From positions 310,001 through 374,000 of the forward strand of contig NZ_CP043959.1 in assembly GCF_008632955.1 (NCBI RefSeq): DNA of 64,000 nucleotides, given 5' to 3'. The translations under genes were made by a program, and so were the position numbers. Under the pieces are notes generated by a model, which saw nothing but the letters and a program-made list of their open reading frames with translations, was not told the DNA's origin and made no database searches. The stretch comes from Streptomyces tendae. Lineage in GTDB: Bacteria > Actinomycetota > Actinomycetes > Streptomycetales > Streptomycetaceae. Shown here in pieces: positions 32,136 through 40,620 of the stretch (position 1 is the first letter of the stretch; every line of letters begins with the position of its first letter).

Positions 32136-34202
32136 TCATCCGGCGGAAGCGGAACCGTCTGAGTCGCGGTTGGCGAGGGCGCGGGTGAGGCGTTCGCGGG
32201 CGACGACCATGCGGCCGTCGGACTTGTACGGCTCCGCGCCGGTGCCGTCCAGGACGCGGCGCAGGTCGGCGAACGTCCACCGTCCGTAGGCGTCCTCGTT
32301 GAGCGCGGTGAGCCGCTTGAGGACGTCCTGGGTGACTAGCCGCGGGCTCTCGCCGAACACGCTGTGGATGTCGGCGAGCGGGTCACGGTCCTCGCCGCGG
32401 TCGATGACCCGCAGCGTGGTCACCCCGTCCCGCATCCGCTTCGCACGCTCGGCGACCTCGGTGGCCGTGTCGGTGTCGATGTAGTGCGTGCGGACCGTGA
32501 TGGACGACTGCCCCGCCGGGATGGCGATCCCGTCGGAGGCGACGACCACGGTGCCCTTGTCGAGTCCGGGGCGCAGGAGGTTGGGGGCGGCGCCGCCGTC
32601 GACGGCTTTGTCCCCCAGCGCCATGCGCGCCTGCGACTCCGTGCCGAGGGCGAGAGCGGCGCGGGTGTGGGCGCCCTCGCGGACCAGCTTGGGGAGGTTC
32701 TGGTCGGTGGGGTCCTGGGTGCCCTGCCACAGCAGCACGTTCACCGCCCGCCCCTGGTTGTGGATCTTGCGGGCGGCCATGAAGTACCGCGAGGTGGCCT
32801 TGGAGCCGCCGTAGGGCCGCTTGTCGGCGTCGACCAGCGGGCACATGAACGCCACCTGCGCCTCATCGACCAGCAGGATCAGCGGCGGGAAGGCGGTGCC
32901 GGGCGGGGCCTGGAGACGGCGCTCCATCTCGCTCACGCCGTCCTCGATCATCTCGGTCGCCTCGATGACGTGGTCATCGGTCGGGCCCTGGATGAGCACG
33001 GTGGCGAGGCCGTCGAACATGGCCCAGTCGCCGGCTCCCTTGAGGTCGGCGATCCGGAACTCCACCGTGCGGTCCAGCGCCAGCCAGAGGGCGAGCGCGC
33101 GCAGGGCGGCGGTCTTGCCCTGGTTGGACAGGCCGGTGATGAGCAGGTGCCGCTGGTAGAGGGACAGGGCGGCGGCGTCGCCGCGCAGGTCCTGACCCCA
33201 CGGTGCCTTGCCCTTGGCGTAGTCGGCGGTCAGCGTCTCGTCGGTGACCAGCGGGGACGGGCCGATCGGCTCGTCCAGTGCGCCGGAGTCGGCGATCCAC
33301 AGGCGGACGGTGCGGGCGGCCTGGGGGATGGTGATGAATACCTCATGCTCGTGCCGGGTGAGGTTCTCCGCGAGCTTCCGCCGCCGGTTCTGCACCTCGA
33401 TCGTCGACACCCCCGACGGGAGCGTGACGTCGACTTCCACGCCGCATCCCGCGATCGTGATCGGCCCGAGCATGGACGCTCCGGCGTCGCCCATCTCCTT
33501 GATGGCGTTGCGCAGCGCGGGGATACCGAGGTCGCGCAGCGCCTTGACCACGATGGACGGCGTGATCGGCTCCCCCTCACCCGAGCGGACGTTCGCCGGG
33601 AGCGCCCAATGGGGTGCTGCCTGCTGCTGCCGGCCGACGGCCCACAGGGCGAGCAGCGCGAGGAACGGGCCGATCGTGACGGCCGGTCCCCAGACGATCT
33701 GCACGATGCGGACGAGTAACGCGATGAAGTCGATGGTCGCCGACAACGGCGTCACCACGTCCCTCACCTCACCAGAGTTGATGGCGAGGACGACGCCGAG
33801 GGCGACCAGGACGCCGATGCTCATGCCAGCGCCCACGGCTACACCCTTGGCAGCATCCACGGGCGAGTGCAGCAGGTCCATACGGCGGTGATGGCGGGCG
33901 GCGCGGAAACGGCTCAGCCGCTCCTCCCACTCCTCCGCCGCCTCCAGGTTCCCCGCGGCCTCCGCCGCCCGGATCATCCGCTCATAGCGGGCGCCGGTAC
34001 GGCCGTCCCAGGCACGGCGGGCCACGATCCGCCCGCCGTTGAACGTGTAGAGGCCGTGCCGGACAACGGCGCGGCCGGCCGACCGGGTGCGCTCGTGCGT
34101 CACCGCAGCCTTCACGGCGCGCCCCGACCGGACCCACAACGGCACGGGTCGCGAGGTGGGCCCGTCAGGGGCCTTGTGGAGGTGTACGACGTTCTCAGAC
34201 AT
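32136..34202 (-). CDS. traB: TraB-type FtsK/SpoIIIE DNA translocase for conjugation
   Basis: This 688-residue protein has a basic N-terminal part, two or three membrane helices between about residues 125 and 200 (VGAGMSIGVLVALGVVLAI, IVWGPAVTIGPFLALLAL), and an FtsK-like motor. Walker A is TGLSNQGKTAALRALALW, Walker B is LILLVDEAQVAF. The C-terminal 60 residues look like a winged-helix gamma-type domain (YGRWTFADLRRVL), which in TraB reads the clt repeats. It pumps double-stranded DNA between hyphae. ATG 34202 has GGAGAA upstream. The TCCCTGAC repeats downstream are its probable target. Confidence 0.9.
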   Translation of the reverse strand: MSENVVHLHKAPDGPTSRPVPLWVRSGRAVKAAVTHERTRSAGRAVVRHGLYTFNGGRIVARRAWDGRTGARYERMIRAAEAAGNLEAAEEWEERLSRFRAARHHRRMDLLHSPVDAAKGVAVGAGMSIGVLVALGVVLAINSGEVRDVVTPLSATIDFIALLVRIVQIVWGPAVTIGPFLALLALWAVGRQQQAAPHWALPANVRSGEGEPITPSIVVKALRDLGIPALRNAIKEMGDAGASMLGPITIAGCGVEVDVTLPSGVSTIEVQNRRRKLAENLTRHEHEVFITIPQAARTVRLWIADSGALDEPIGPSPLVTDETLTADYAKGKAPWGQDLRGDAAALSLYQRHLLITGLSNQGKTAALRALALWLALDRTVEFRIADLKGAGDWAMFDGLATVLIQGPTDDHVIEATEMIEDGVSEMERRLQAPPGTAFPPLILLVDEAQVAFMCPLVDADKRPYGGSKATSRYFMAARKIHNQGRAVNVLLWQGTQDPTDQNLPKLVREGAHTRAALALGTESQARMALGDKAVDGGAAPNLLRPGLDKGTVVVASDGIAIPAGQSSITVRTHYIDTDTATEVAERAKRMRDGVTTLRVIDRGEDRDPLADIHSVFGESPRLVTQDVLKRLTALNEDAYGRWTFADLRRVLDGTGAEPYKSDGRMVVARERLTRALANRDSDGSASAG

Positions 34203-34304
34203 GCTGGGAGTTCTCCTGACTGCCCCACTGGGGCGGTTGTGAGGGAGAGCCGGGGTGGCCGGGGCCGTGGAAAGCGCGGCCACCCCGGCGCGTTTCGGGG
34301 CTGG

Positions 34305-34622
34305 TCACCACCAGCCGGATGACTTCTTGGCGGCCTTGGCGCGGGCGGCCTCGGTGATGAGCCGCTGCCGCTCGCCGTGCAGCGCGTTCAACTCCGCCGT
34401 CAGCCGCATCTCCGCAGCGGACGTGGTGGACTCGAGCTGCTGCTCCGCGCGGCCGGTGGAACGGCCGCGGGCGAGGCGGTAGGTGCCGCTCGCGGCGGCG
34501 CGGGCCATCGCGCGGCGCTCACGGCCGGACAGCGGCCACAACTCCCCCCGCCGGACCGCTTCCAGCTTCTTGTTGGTGTGCCGGATCTCGCGGTCCAGAC
34601 GGCGAATGTCAGCGTTGCTCAC
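34305..34622 (-). CDS. Small coiled-coil protein of the transfer operon
   Basis: This 105-residue basic protein is largely helical, with predicted coiled-coil runs (RRLDREIRHTNKKLEAV and AEMRLTAELNALHGER). It ends in KKSSGWW. GTG 34622 overlaps the stop of the preceding gene. It lies between the zinc-binding protein and traB. No family function is known to me. Confidence 0.7.
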   Translation of the reverse strand: MSNADIRRLDREIRHTNKKLEAVRRGELWPLSGRERRAMARAAASGTYRLARGRSTGRAEQQLESTTSAAEMRLTAELNALHGERQRLITEAARAKAAKKSSGWW

Positions 34623-34972
34623 GGTGTGCTCCCTTCCGACCCGCGCGGGTCGGGGTAGGCGCAGGGCACGCAACAGCCCAGCGCTGCGGGGATGACGTAT
34701 CCGGCATCACGCCGGCAGGACGGACACGTACGACGCGCGCGGTTGGCCCTCTCCAGCGCCGCCCGCCGTGCCGGGGTCATTGGACGGACCGGCACGGCCA
34801 GGTCGACGCGATACAGGTAGGCCACCAGCGGGCCCCGACGACGGCGGGGCCGTTCGAGCTGCGCCGCAACCGGTTGGCCGCCGGGCCGCAGCCCGAGCGC
34901 GCGGAGTTGGCGGCGGGTGGCGTAACCGTCCGGTGCGAGGCGCCACCGGAACACCGGCAGCGCTCCCATCAC
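34619..34972 (-). CDS. RRQRL-motif zinc-binding protein of AICEs
   Basis: This 117-residue protein contains RRQLRALGLRPGGQ, YLYRVDLAVPVRPMTPARR, and a C-terminal CPSC...CCVPC zinc site. This combination is found in small proteins of Streptomyces integrative elements. The start is GTG 34972 or ATG 34969, both overlapping the upstream stop. It may bind nucleic acid through the zinc site; that is inference. Confidence 0.75.
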   Translation of the reverse strand: MMGALPVFRWRLAPDGYATRRQLRALGLRPGGQPVAAQLERPRRRRGPLVAYLYRVDLAVPVRPMTPARRAALERANRARRTCPSCRRDAGYVIPAALGCCVPCAYPDPRGSEGSTP

Positions 34973-36078
34973 GCGGCCTCAACCACGGCGCGCTCGGCAA
35001 GGAGGGTGTCGCGCAACTTGCGGGCGTTCGCGGGCGAGGTATGGATGGTTCGGCGGATGCCCTCGGCCGACACCTTGGCGTCCGGCCAGTCGGCCGTCGC
35101 CGCCCGCGCCTCAGCAAGCAACTGCTCCCAGGTGCGCTTGGGTCGGGGCGATCGGGCCACCTCGGGAAGTCGACCGGTCGCCCGACGCGGCCGACTCGAC
35201 TCCGCCGCCACCGGCCGCCGTGCGGCGGGCGCAGGGTCGGTCGGGGCGGGGATGGCGGGCATCGGCTTGAGCGGGGGAATCGACTTGCCCAGGTCGACCG
35301 CGACCGGTTCCGGCACGGTCAGCCGGGTCAGCGTCACCGGGGCGGGCGGAGCCGATTCCGGCACGTCAGCCATAGACCGTTTCCTCACGGACTCGGTGGA
35401 TTCCTCCATATTCGTGCCTGTGGTGGCGGTGAGGGTGGGGGTGCCGAACATCGAGGCGAGGGCAGCGTCAGCGCCGGCGGTGACGCGGTCGCGCTGCACG
35501 TCCAGCAGCCTCGATCCGAGCGTGGCGTCGCCGACCCCGACCTTGCGGGCCAGCCGCCACGACTTGCGCTCGGACCGCTTCTTGACCCGATCGCTGGGGT
35601 GGTGGGCGGCGCGGGCCCGGTGGTAGGCGAGAGCCTGCACCAGATCGGCCGTGCGGCGCTCGTTCTCCGCGTCCCGGCCGTCGGTGTGCACCACGATCCG
35701 CCGGGCCAGGAACGCCATCCCCTCGGCGGAGACGGACATGCCCATCGGGGTCAGGGCGTAGATGACCGTGCGCCCGAGGTCGGGGGCGGCCATCGCGCCC
35801 ATGACGGCGGCGGCGGCCGGCAGCGCCCACAGGCCGACGCGGACGATGCGCGGGGAGGACTGGCCCAGCATGGTCAGCCCGAGCAGCACCAGGGCGAGCA
35901 CGGCGGTGGCGCCCTCACCGGCGGCGAGCGCACCGAGCGCGGTGCCCTTGCCGTAGGCGTGGCCGATGTTGCTGTAGGTGCCGATCCCGCCGAACACGCC
36001 CGTGGCCAGCATCGGCACGAACGCGGCAGTGATCACGGCAATCTGTGCGCGGGTCAGAGACCGGTCCGGGGTGCTCAC
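34969..36078 (-). CDS. SpdB-like/DUF2637-type membrane transfer protein
   Basis: This 369-residue protein has four membrane helices in its first 125 residues (starting IAVITAAFVPMLATGVFGG), a charged cytoplasmic middle, a Pro-rich linker, and a C-terminal helix-turn-helix-like segment (VSAEGIRRTIHTSPANARKL). Membrane plus DNA-binding-like layout matches Spd/DUF2637 proteins of Streptomyces conjugative plasmids, which help spread DNA within the mycelium. It overlaps both neighbours by 4 bp. Confidence 0.82.
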   Translation of the reverse strand: MSTPDRSLTRAQIAVITAAFVPMLATGVFGGIGTYSNIGHAYGKGTALGALAAGEGATAVLALVLLGLTMLGQSSPRIVRVGLWALPAAAAVMGAMAAPDLGRTVIYALTPMGMSVSAEGMAFLARRIVVHTDGRDAENERRTADLVQALAYHRARAAHHPSDRVKKRSERKSWRLARKVGVGDATLGSRLLDVQRDRVTAGADAALASMFGTPTLTATTGTNMEESTESVRKRSMADVPESAPPAPVTLTRLTVPEPVAVDLGKSIPPLKPMPAIPAPTDPAPAARRPVAAESSRPRRATGRLPEVARSPRPKRTWEQLLAEARAATADWPDAKVSAEGIRRTIHTSPANARKLRDTLLAERAVVEAA

Positions 36079-36344
36079 GCGGCACCTCCCGGCAGGCTCG
36101 CGCCGTCCGTCTGGTTGAGCTGGGCGAGACGGGCGGCGAGCGCGCGGCGGCGGGCCCGACGGATGCGCCGGTTGTCCAGCTCGGTCGGCGTGCGGTCCAG
36201 GGCGGTGATGTAGGCGTCGAGCAGGTCGACGTCCGCCAGGATGACGGGCATCTCCCGCTCGATCGCGTCCAGCTCCGCGTCCGTCGGCTCCATGAAGTCG
36301 CCGAACGCGGTAACAGCTTCCTGAACAGTGACGATGTGGCTCAT
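36075..36344 (-). CDS. DUF6284-like small AICE protein
   Basis: This 89-residue protein opens with MSHIVTVQEAVTAFGDFM and continues with EPTDAELDAIEREMPVI and RRIRRARRRALAAR. These stretches recur in small proteins of Streptomyces AICEs (recognised as DUF6284-like). It is acidic at the N-terminus and very basic at the C-terminus, with no membrane segment. It is the first long gene of the transfer operon and overlaps the Spd-like gene by 4 bp. Confidence 0.72.
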   Translation of the reverse strand: MSHIVTVQEAVTAFGDFMEPTDAELDAIEREMPVILADVDLLDAYITALDRTPTELDNRRIRRARRRALAARLAQLNQTDGASLPGGAA

Positions 36345-36436
36345 GGGTCGTGGTCTCCCTAGCAGGTGAAACGGCCCGAACAGCGCCCCCGGAGCTGCAA
36401 CTCCGGGGGCGCGCCGTTGTGGGATGGGGTCCGCTG

Positions 36437-36610
36437 TCAGTGGCGGACGATCTTGCGGATCTCGACGTTGCGGCCGTAGCCGTCGCGCAGGCGGACGATC
36501 TTGAAGCAGCCGCCGCCCACGTCGGTGATCAAGTGCTTCTCGCCCTCGTAGTCGACGACCGTGCCGACATGGTCGACGTAGATGTGCTTGGGGTTGGTGA
36601 TCCGGCGCAT
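36437..36610 (-). CDS. Small KOW/SH3-like protein at the head of the transfer operon
   Basis: This 57-residue protein reads HVGTVVDYEGEKHLITDVGG and then CFKIVRLRDGYGRNVEIRKI, a pattern of beta strands like a small SH3-type barrel. GAGGG lies upstream of the ATG at 36610. It is probably the first gene of the leftward transfer transcript. Function unknown. Confidence 0.65.
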   Translation of the reverse strand: MRRITNPKHIYVDHVGTVVDYEGEKHLITDVGGGCFKIVRLRDGYGRNVEIRKIVRH

Positions 36611-37031
36611 GCCTGGCCCTCTTCGGTTGGGAAGGGTGGACGACCGGCCCGCCCGAGGTGGGCGGGGAACCGGCTCCCCTCGGCGCCGCACGTACGAGAC
36701 GCGCAGCGGAGGCAACCGGCCGCAGCCGATGAGCTGCGGAGAGGCTGAGGTGCGTGGTATCTCCTTCGGGAACACGAGCTCCCGTTTCAGGCGTATGGAG
36801 ACGTGACCTTTCGGTCTAAGCCCTCCCGAATGACAAGGGTCGGGTGCGCCCTCGGCCCGCTCTGTCCCGGGCCCCTGGTAGTGCAGGTCGAACAGCCACA
36901 ACAACGCCCCCCGTCTTGCTTAGGGGGGGTTGCGTCATTGCGTGATAGGTACGGTAAGCAAACCTATGGGTGCGCGCAACCCCCTCTGGCGATACAGTCG
37001 GATAGCCCCCCTAGGCGATGATTGGAGAGTC
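36611..37031. promoter_or_regulatory. Divergent control region with nested inverted repeats
   Basis: This 421-bp gap separates the leftward transfer operon from the rightward HTH-PP2C pair and must hold both promoters. Three inverted repeats nest near the HTH gene. CCCCCC (36907-36912) pairs with GGGGGG (36924-36929). GGGGGTTGCG (36925-36934) pairs with CGCAACCCCC (36975-36984). ATAGGT (36945-36950) pairs with ACCTAT (36962-36967). TTGCGT occurs twice (36930, 36938), and TTGCGT 36938 lies 18 bp before ACCTAT, a possible weak promoter. The repeats look like operators for the adjacent HTH protein. No gene is convincing in 36611-36900. Confidence 0.5.
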
Positions 37032-37877
37032 GTGCACGACGACATGGAGCGAGTCGCTGGGATTGCGGAGCCCGTTGACCGGGCTAAGGCAGCAATCGAC
37101 CTGATGGCGACGTATCAGGGGTGGGTGCTTGAGCTGTCTCGCATCCGCCGCGAGGCCATCGAAGAAGCGCAGGCGTCCGGCATGACTCAAGCGGAGATCG
37201 CTACTCGTTTGGGTGTGAGCCGTGGGCGTGTCGGCCAGCTGGCATCCGCCGGCCCGCCCCCGGAGCGAGCGTTCTTCGGCACCGACCTCGTGACCGTCTC
37301 CCTCGGAGGCAAGTACGAGGCCGGGAAGGGGCCTGAGCAGAACCCGGGCGAGGTAGTGGCCAGGGAGGACCTCGACAACTTCGAGCACCTGCGGAAGCTG
37401 CTGAGCGGCATGAAGCTGGACGCGCAGTACGAGGTGATTCCGCCGTCCGGCATCGTCAACCTGAACCGTGACAACCATGTGGTTGTGTGCGGTCCCCGCC
37501 TGTCGCCCATCGTGGCTCAGGTGCTGGAGGGGGATGACTACCTACGGTTTGAGAAGGATCACGCCTGGCACCTGGTTGACCAGAAGACCGGGCAGCGGTA
37601 CCGGTCGCCGATGGACGAGGACGGAACCCATGGTGACTTCGGCTATCTCGGTCGCCTTCCGCGGCTCGATGGTCGCGGCACCTTCCTCTACGTGGCCGGC
37701 ATCCATGCCATCGGTGCGAACGGAGTCGTCCACTACCTGGACAACAACCTTGCTGAGCTGTACCGAGAGGTCCGCACGAAGCGCTTCTCCACGCTGATCT
37801 CGTGCCGCTACAACCCCGACACCCTGGAAGTGCTGGAGAGCCGCAGGGTGACTCCTCTGTACCGACACGAGGGCTGA
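37032..37877 (+). CDS. HTH protein with C-terminal CGP-type domain, partner of a PP2C-like gene
   Basis: This 281-residue protein has a sigma-factor-like helix-turn-helix (MTQAEIATRLGVSRGRVGQL, about residues 52-71) after a helical N-terminus. The C-terminal 130 residues hold VVVCGPRLSPIVAQVL, a bulky aromatic stretch, GDFGYLGRLPRLDGRGTFLY and AGIHAIGANGVVHYL. I recall this last arrangement from other actinobacterial HTH proteins but know no function; it could sense a small molecule or nucleotide. GTG 37032 is chosen for GGAG nearby; ATG 37044 is possible. It ends 2 bp before the PP2C-like gene, so they form an operon. It may also be the element's switch, since no KorSA is seen. Confidence 0.75.
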   Translation: MHDDMERVAGIAEPVDRAKAAIDLMATYQGWVLELSRIRREAIEEAQASGMTQAEIATRLGVSRGRVGQLASAGPPPERAFFGTDLVTVSLGGKYEAGKGPEQNPGEVVAREDLDNFEHLRKLLSGMKLDAQYEVIPPSGIVNLNRDNHVVVCGPRLSPIVAQVLEGDDYLRFEKDHAWHLVDQKTGQRYRSPMDEDGTHGDFGYLGRLPRLDGRGTFLYVAGIHAIGANGVVHYLDNNLAELYREVRTKRFSTLISCRYNPDTLEVLESRRVTPLYRHEG

Positions 37878-37879
37878 TC

Positions 37880-38686
37880 ATGCAAGTTGCCATTGAAACC
37901 CAACCCGGTGGTTCCGCACCCAACGAAGACTGGGTGGCTGGCACGCCGACACTCGCTGTTGTGCTGGATGGACTCAGTACGGCAGGCCTGGACACGGGGT
38001 GTCGCCATGGTGTGCCGTGGTACGTGTCCCACCTCGGCAGCCAACTCGTGGCTGCCCTAGCAAATACCAGTGTCTCCTTGGCGGCTGGTCTGGCCGAGGC
38101 CATCGAACGGGTGGCGGCGCTACATCCCGGATGCGACTTGAAGAACCCTGGCACACCCTCAGCCACGGTTTCCGTTCTCCGTCAACGGGGCGGGTACCTC
38201 GATCACCTAGTCCTGGCGGATTCGCCAGTTGTCTTTGAAGAACATCATGACTTCACTGTGATCACTGATCTCCGTGTCGATGAAGTCCTTCCGGATCTGA
38301 GAGCCGAGGTCGAGCAGTACGAGACTCACACGGTGGAGCACGAAAAAGCTCTGCGACGGTTCGTGACCGCACAGCGACAGAGTCGCAATACCTCCACCGG
38401 CTACTGGGTAGCGGCAGCCGATCCCGAGGCTGCTTCTCACGCCATCGTGGGCAGCACGGCCGCTGAGGCAGTACGTGCCGCCGCCGTTCTGTCCGACGGC
38501 GCTTCGCGTCTCGTGACGGAGTACGCAATGGCAACGTGGGCTGAAGTCTTCGCAATGCTGCGAGCGGACGGACCGCGCGAGCTACTCAGAGAGGTTCGGA
38601 AGGTGGAAGCCACGGATCCGACGGGTCGGCGTTGGCCGCGCTACAAGTCGGGCGACGACGCGTCCGTTGCGTTCTGTCAATGGTGA
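37880..38686 (+). CDS. PP2C-like metal-dependent protein phosphatase
   Basis: This 268-residue cytoplasmic protein shows the PP2C motif series: NEDW near residue 17, TLAVVLDGLS in place of the usual DGMG, SATVSVLRQRGGYLDHLVLADS, AAVLSDGASRLV, and SGDDASVAFCQW at the C-terminus. The metal-binding aspartates of the DG, SDG and DD motifs are all present, so it may be active. The middle (EVEQYETHTVEHEKALRRF) is a helical insert. It directly follows the HTH gene, with GAGG before the ATG. A phosphatase paired with a HTH sensor suggests control by Ser/Thr phosphorylation, but no kinase is encoded in the element. Confidence 0.78.
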   Translation: MQVAIETQPGGSAPNEDWVAGTPTLAVVLDGLSTAGLDTGCRHGVPWYVSHLGSQLVAALANTSVSLAAGLAEAIERVAALHPGCDLKNPGTPSATVSVLRQRGGYLDHLVLADSPVVFEEHHDFTVITDLRVDEVLPDLRAEVEQYETHTVEHEKALRRFVTAQRQSRNTSTGYWVAAADPEAASHAIVGSTAAEAVRAAAVLSDGASRLVTEYAMATWAEVFAMLRADGPRELLREVRKVEATDPTGRRWPRYKSGDDASVAFCQW

Positions 38687-38814
38687 TGGCCGTGCCGAGG
38701 TGACCTTCTAATCCGCTGCGAGCCTTGAGGCAGGCGCGCCGTACAGTAGGTGGATGGCACGCTTGCCTTGAAGGCTCTGTATGTGAGCGGCTCGCAGCTT
38801 GCCCTCCGGGCACG

Positions 38815-40044
38815 TTAGAACAGGTCGAGCTGATCAGTATTTGCCTCGGAGTGGGAGCGTCGCGATGTCTCGTATTCATCGAGGGGGCCAAGAGTTCGGA
38901 TCACCGTGGCGTCATAAAGCCAACTCAAGTTTCCTTCTTTCTCAAGTCTCCCACTCACCTGGATAGCTAGATCTTCCTCGTGCGCTCTAATTGCTTCGTG
39001 GTAGTCCTCGTCATCCGCGAGTCTCACCCGAACCTTTCGAGGGCCAGTAGATAGCAGGGAATCTACGCCGAATACGCCGGGGCTTCCTGCTTGTTTTTTG
39101 GCCAGCAGGTGGACTCGACCAGTGATCGAAACTTGGCTTATCGACTGGTCCTCGGCGAGTTTGATCGCGGCCTGCGCCAGCGTGGGGACGTCTGATGCGC
39201 GGAACTCGAAGCGATTCTCCAGGTTGGTAGGTGGCGCCGATGTCTTATCCCACTCAATTGTCAGATCGGCCTCATCGGCATTTGTGGCGATACCGAGAAT
39301 CGCGTTGGTCATTTCGTACGAAATGCCATCCACTACGCCGCTCTCAAATCCCGAGAGGGAACCACTTGACCTGTAGTGTTCCAAGGCTTCGACGGTCGCT
39401 CCCACGGCATGCGCAACTGCTTCATTGACCGTGCGTAGGCGAATGACTCCTGGGTCCCAGGCGGACGGGAGGGCGCCGGGAGACGGCTTGAGGCTTACCT
39501 CATCATCAGGTGGCGCCAGGGCCGTAACGATATAGCTCCCCGGTGCCGTTTGGCCCATCATCACTCGATCCAGATACCGGCTGGCGAACCTCCCGTGCCG
39601 GTTTACGTAGTGCCGCTCGGGGCCCAGGTAGTATTTGGCGCCAGCCAGCAGCGTCCTACGTGCAGACTCGATAAGGCGCTCGCCGCTCCTCCAGGAGATA
39701 AGTCCGCTCGGTGCTCGTGATTCCTTCCTAAATCGAAACTCATCTGATGAAGACAGTGCAATCCGGGGGTAGAGTGACCGAGTCCAAAAATCGTGCTCAC
39801 GTGACAGCTGAAGCAACGCTGAGCGCATAAGAAGTCGGAAATCTGACGCTGACTGGTCGAGTGGGATGAGGACACTGGGCGTGGTCGAGGAAGAGCCTGC
39901 CGATCGAGATGGTGAGTATCGGGCGTAAATGCCTTCGCGACCCCCGACTTCCTCCCAGCCTAGGTCTTTGAGTACTACCTGAAGCCTGCGTGGATCGACA
40001 TTCTCGGGGATCGCGGTCTCGACGTTATCCATCAAGTGTCTCAC
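38815..40044 (-). CDS. Uncharacterised protein ending in a sliding-clamp motif, partner of the DUF4365-like gene
   Basis: This 409-residue protein belongs to no family I recognise. Residues 20-100 are mixed alpha/beta (VVLKDLGWEEVGGREGIY, SVLIPLDQSASDFRLLM). The middle includes RHYVNRHGRFASRYLDRVMM, and the C-terminal half is beta-rich with SQVSITGRVHLLAKKQ and RKVRVRLADDEDYHEAI. The last residues are DQLDLF, an exact bacterial beta-clamp binding pentapeptide (QL[SD]LF) in the C-terminal place it often occupies. It is the second gene of an operon whose first gene ends inside its start (20-bp overlap from GTG 40044; ATG 40032 would overlap by 8). The DNA is clearly less GC-rich than its surroundings. 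Confidence 0.75.
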   Translation of the reverse strand: MRHLMDNVETAIPENVDPRRLQVVLKDLGWEEVGGREGIYARYSPSRSAGSSSTTPSVLIPLDQSASDFRLLMRSALLQLSREHDFWTRSLYPRIALSSSDEFRFRKESRAPSGLISWRSGERLIESARRTLLAGAKYYLGPERHYVNRHGRFASRYLDRVMMGQTAPGSYIVTALAPPDDEVSLKPSPGALPSAWDPGVIRLRTVNEAVAHAVGATVEALEHYRSSGSLSGFESGVVDGISYEMTNAILGIATNADEADLTIEWDKTSAPPTNLENRFEFRASDVPTLAQAAIKLAEDQSISQVSITGRVHLLAKKQAGSPGVFGVDSLLSTGPRKVRVRLADDEDYHEAIRAHEEDLAIQVSGRLEKEGNLSWLYDATVIRTLGPLDEYETSRRSHSEANTDQLDLF

Positions 40045-40600
40045 CCCTGTCCTGCCTTTCCATGATCTTGACTAATGCAGCAGCATCAAACAGGTTTTCT
40101 GTTGGTACGTCGATCACCGGCTTGACCAGAGCTGACGTCTGGCCCTCCAGGTGCGTCCAGTAGCACTCACGCTTGACCAGTAGGCCGCCGTCCACAACCT
40201 CCGTCCATGAGAGCTGTTCATACGGCACCGTCATGACGATAAGGATCTTCTTCGGGTACGTGCGCGGGGCGGCCAGGCCCTCAAAGTACTCCCGCTTCGA
40301 GAACCTGTACTGAAACGACTTGGTGTCGCGGTCGGGGGTGACCTGCGTGGTGCACTTCAGCTGAGCGAAGAGCATGGCCTCCTGTTGGACATGCGAGGCG
40401 GCAGGTCGAATGAACTGGACATCGACTCCGAAGGTGTCCTTGCCGATCACCTCAGCCGAGCAGCCGGCGCTCGCGGCCACACTGGAGACGTACCCCTCTT
40501 GGAGCTGCTCCATCATCTTCGTGACGGTGCGCGGGTGTACTGCTCTGATGTTCTGAGCCCGGGGCTTCTTGCCGCCGTCCGCCTCCCGCGAACCCCCCAT
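40025..40600 (-). CDS. DUF4365-like PD-(D/E)XK nuclease-fold protein
   Basis: This 191-residue protein looks like a DUF4365-type domain. After helices with RTVTKMMEQLQEGYVSSVAA comes the core IGKDTFGVDVQFIRP, then QEAMLFAQLKCTTQ. The pairing of Asp60 with Q80-x-K82 is the PD-(D/E)XK pattern with the Gln variant seen in this superfamily. It continues with KKILIVMTVPYEQLSW and a helical end. ATG 40600 has GGAGG 8 bp upstream; a GTG at 40609 is less likely. It is the first gene of the operon with the clamp-motif protein. A 12-bp palindrome lies 20 bp upstream. A defence nuclease is inferred. Confidence 0.75.
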   Translation of the reverse strand: MGGSREADGGKKPRAQNIRAVHPRTVTKMMEQLQEGYVSSVAASAGCSAEVIGKDTFGVDVQFIRPAASHVQQEAMLFAQLKCTTQVTPDRDTKSFQYRFSKREYFEGLAAPRTYPKKILIVMTVPYEQLSWTEVVDGGLLVKRECYWTHLEGQTSALVKPVIDVPTENLFDAAALVKIMERQDRGETLDG

Positions 40601-40620
40601 ACGAGACACCCTCCATGTCG

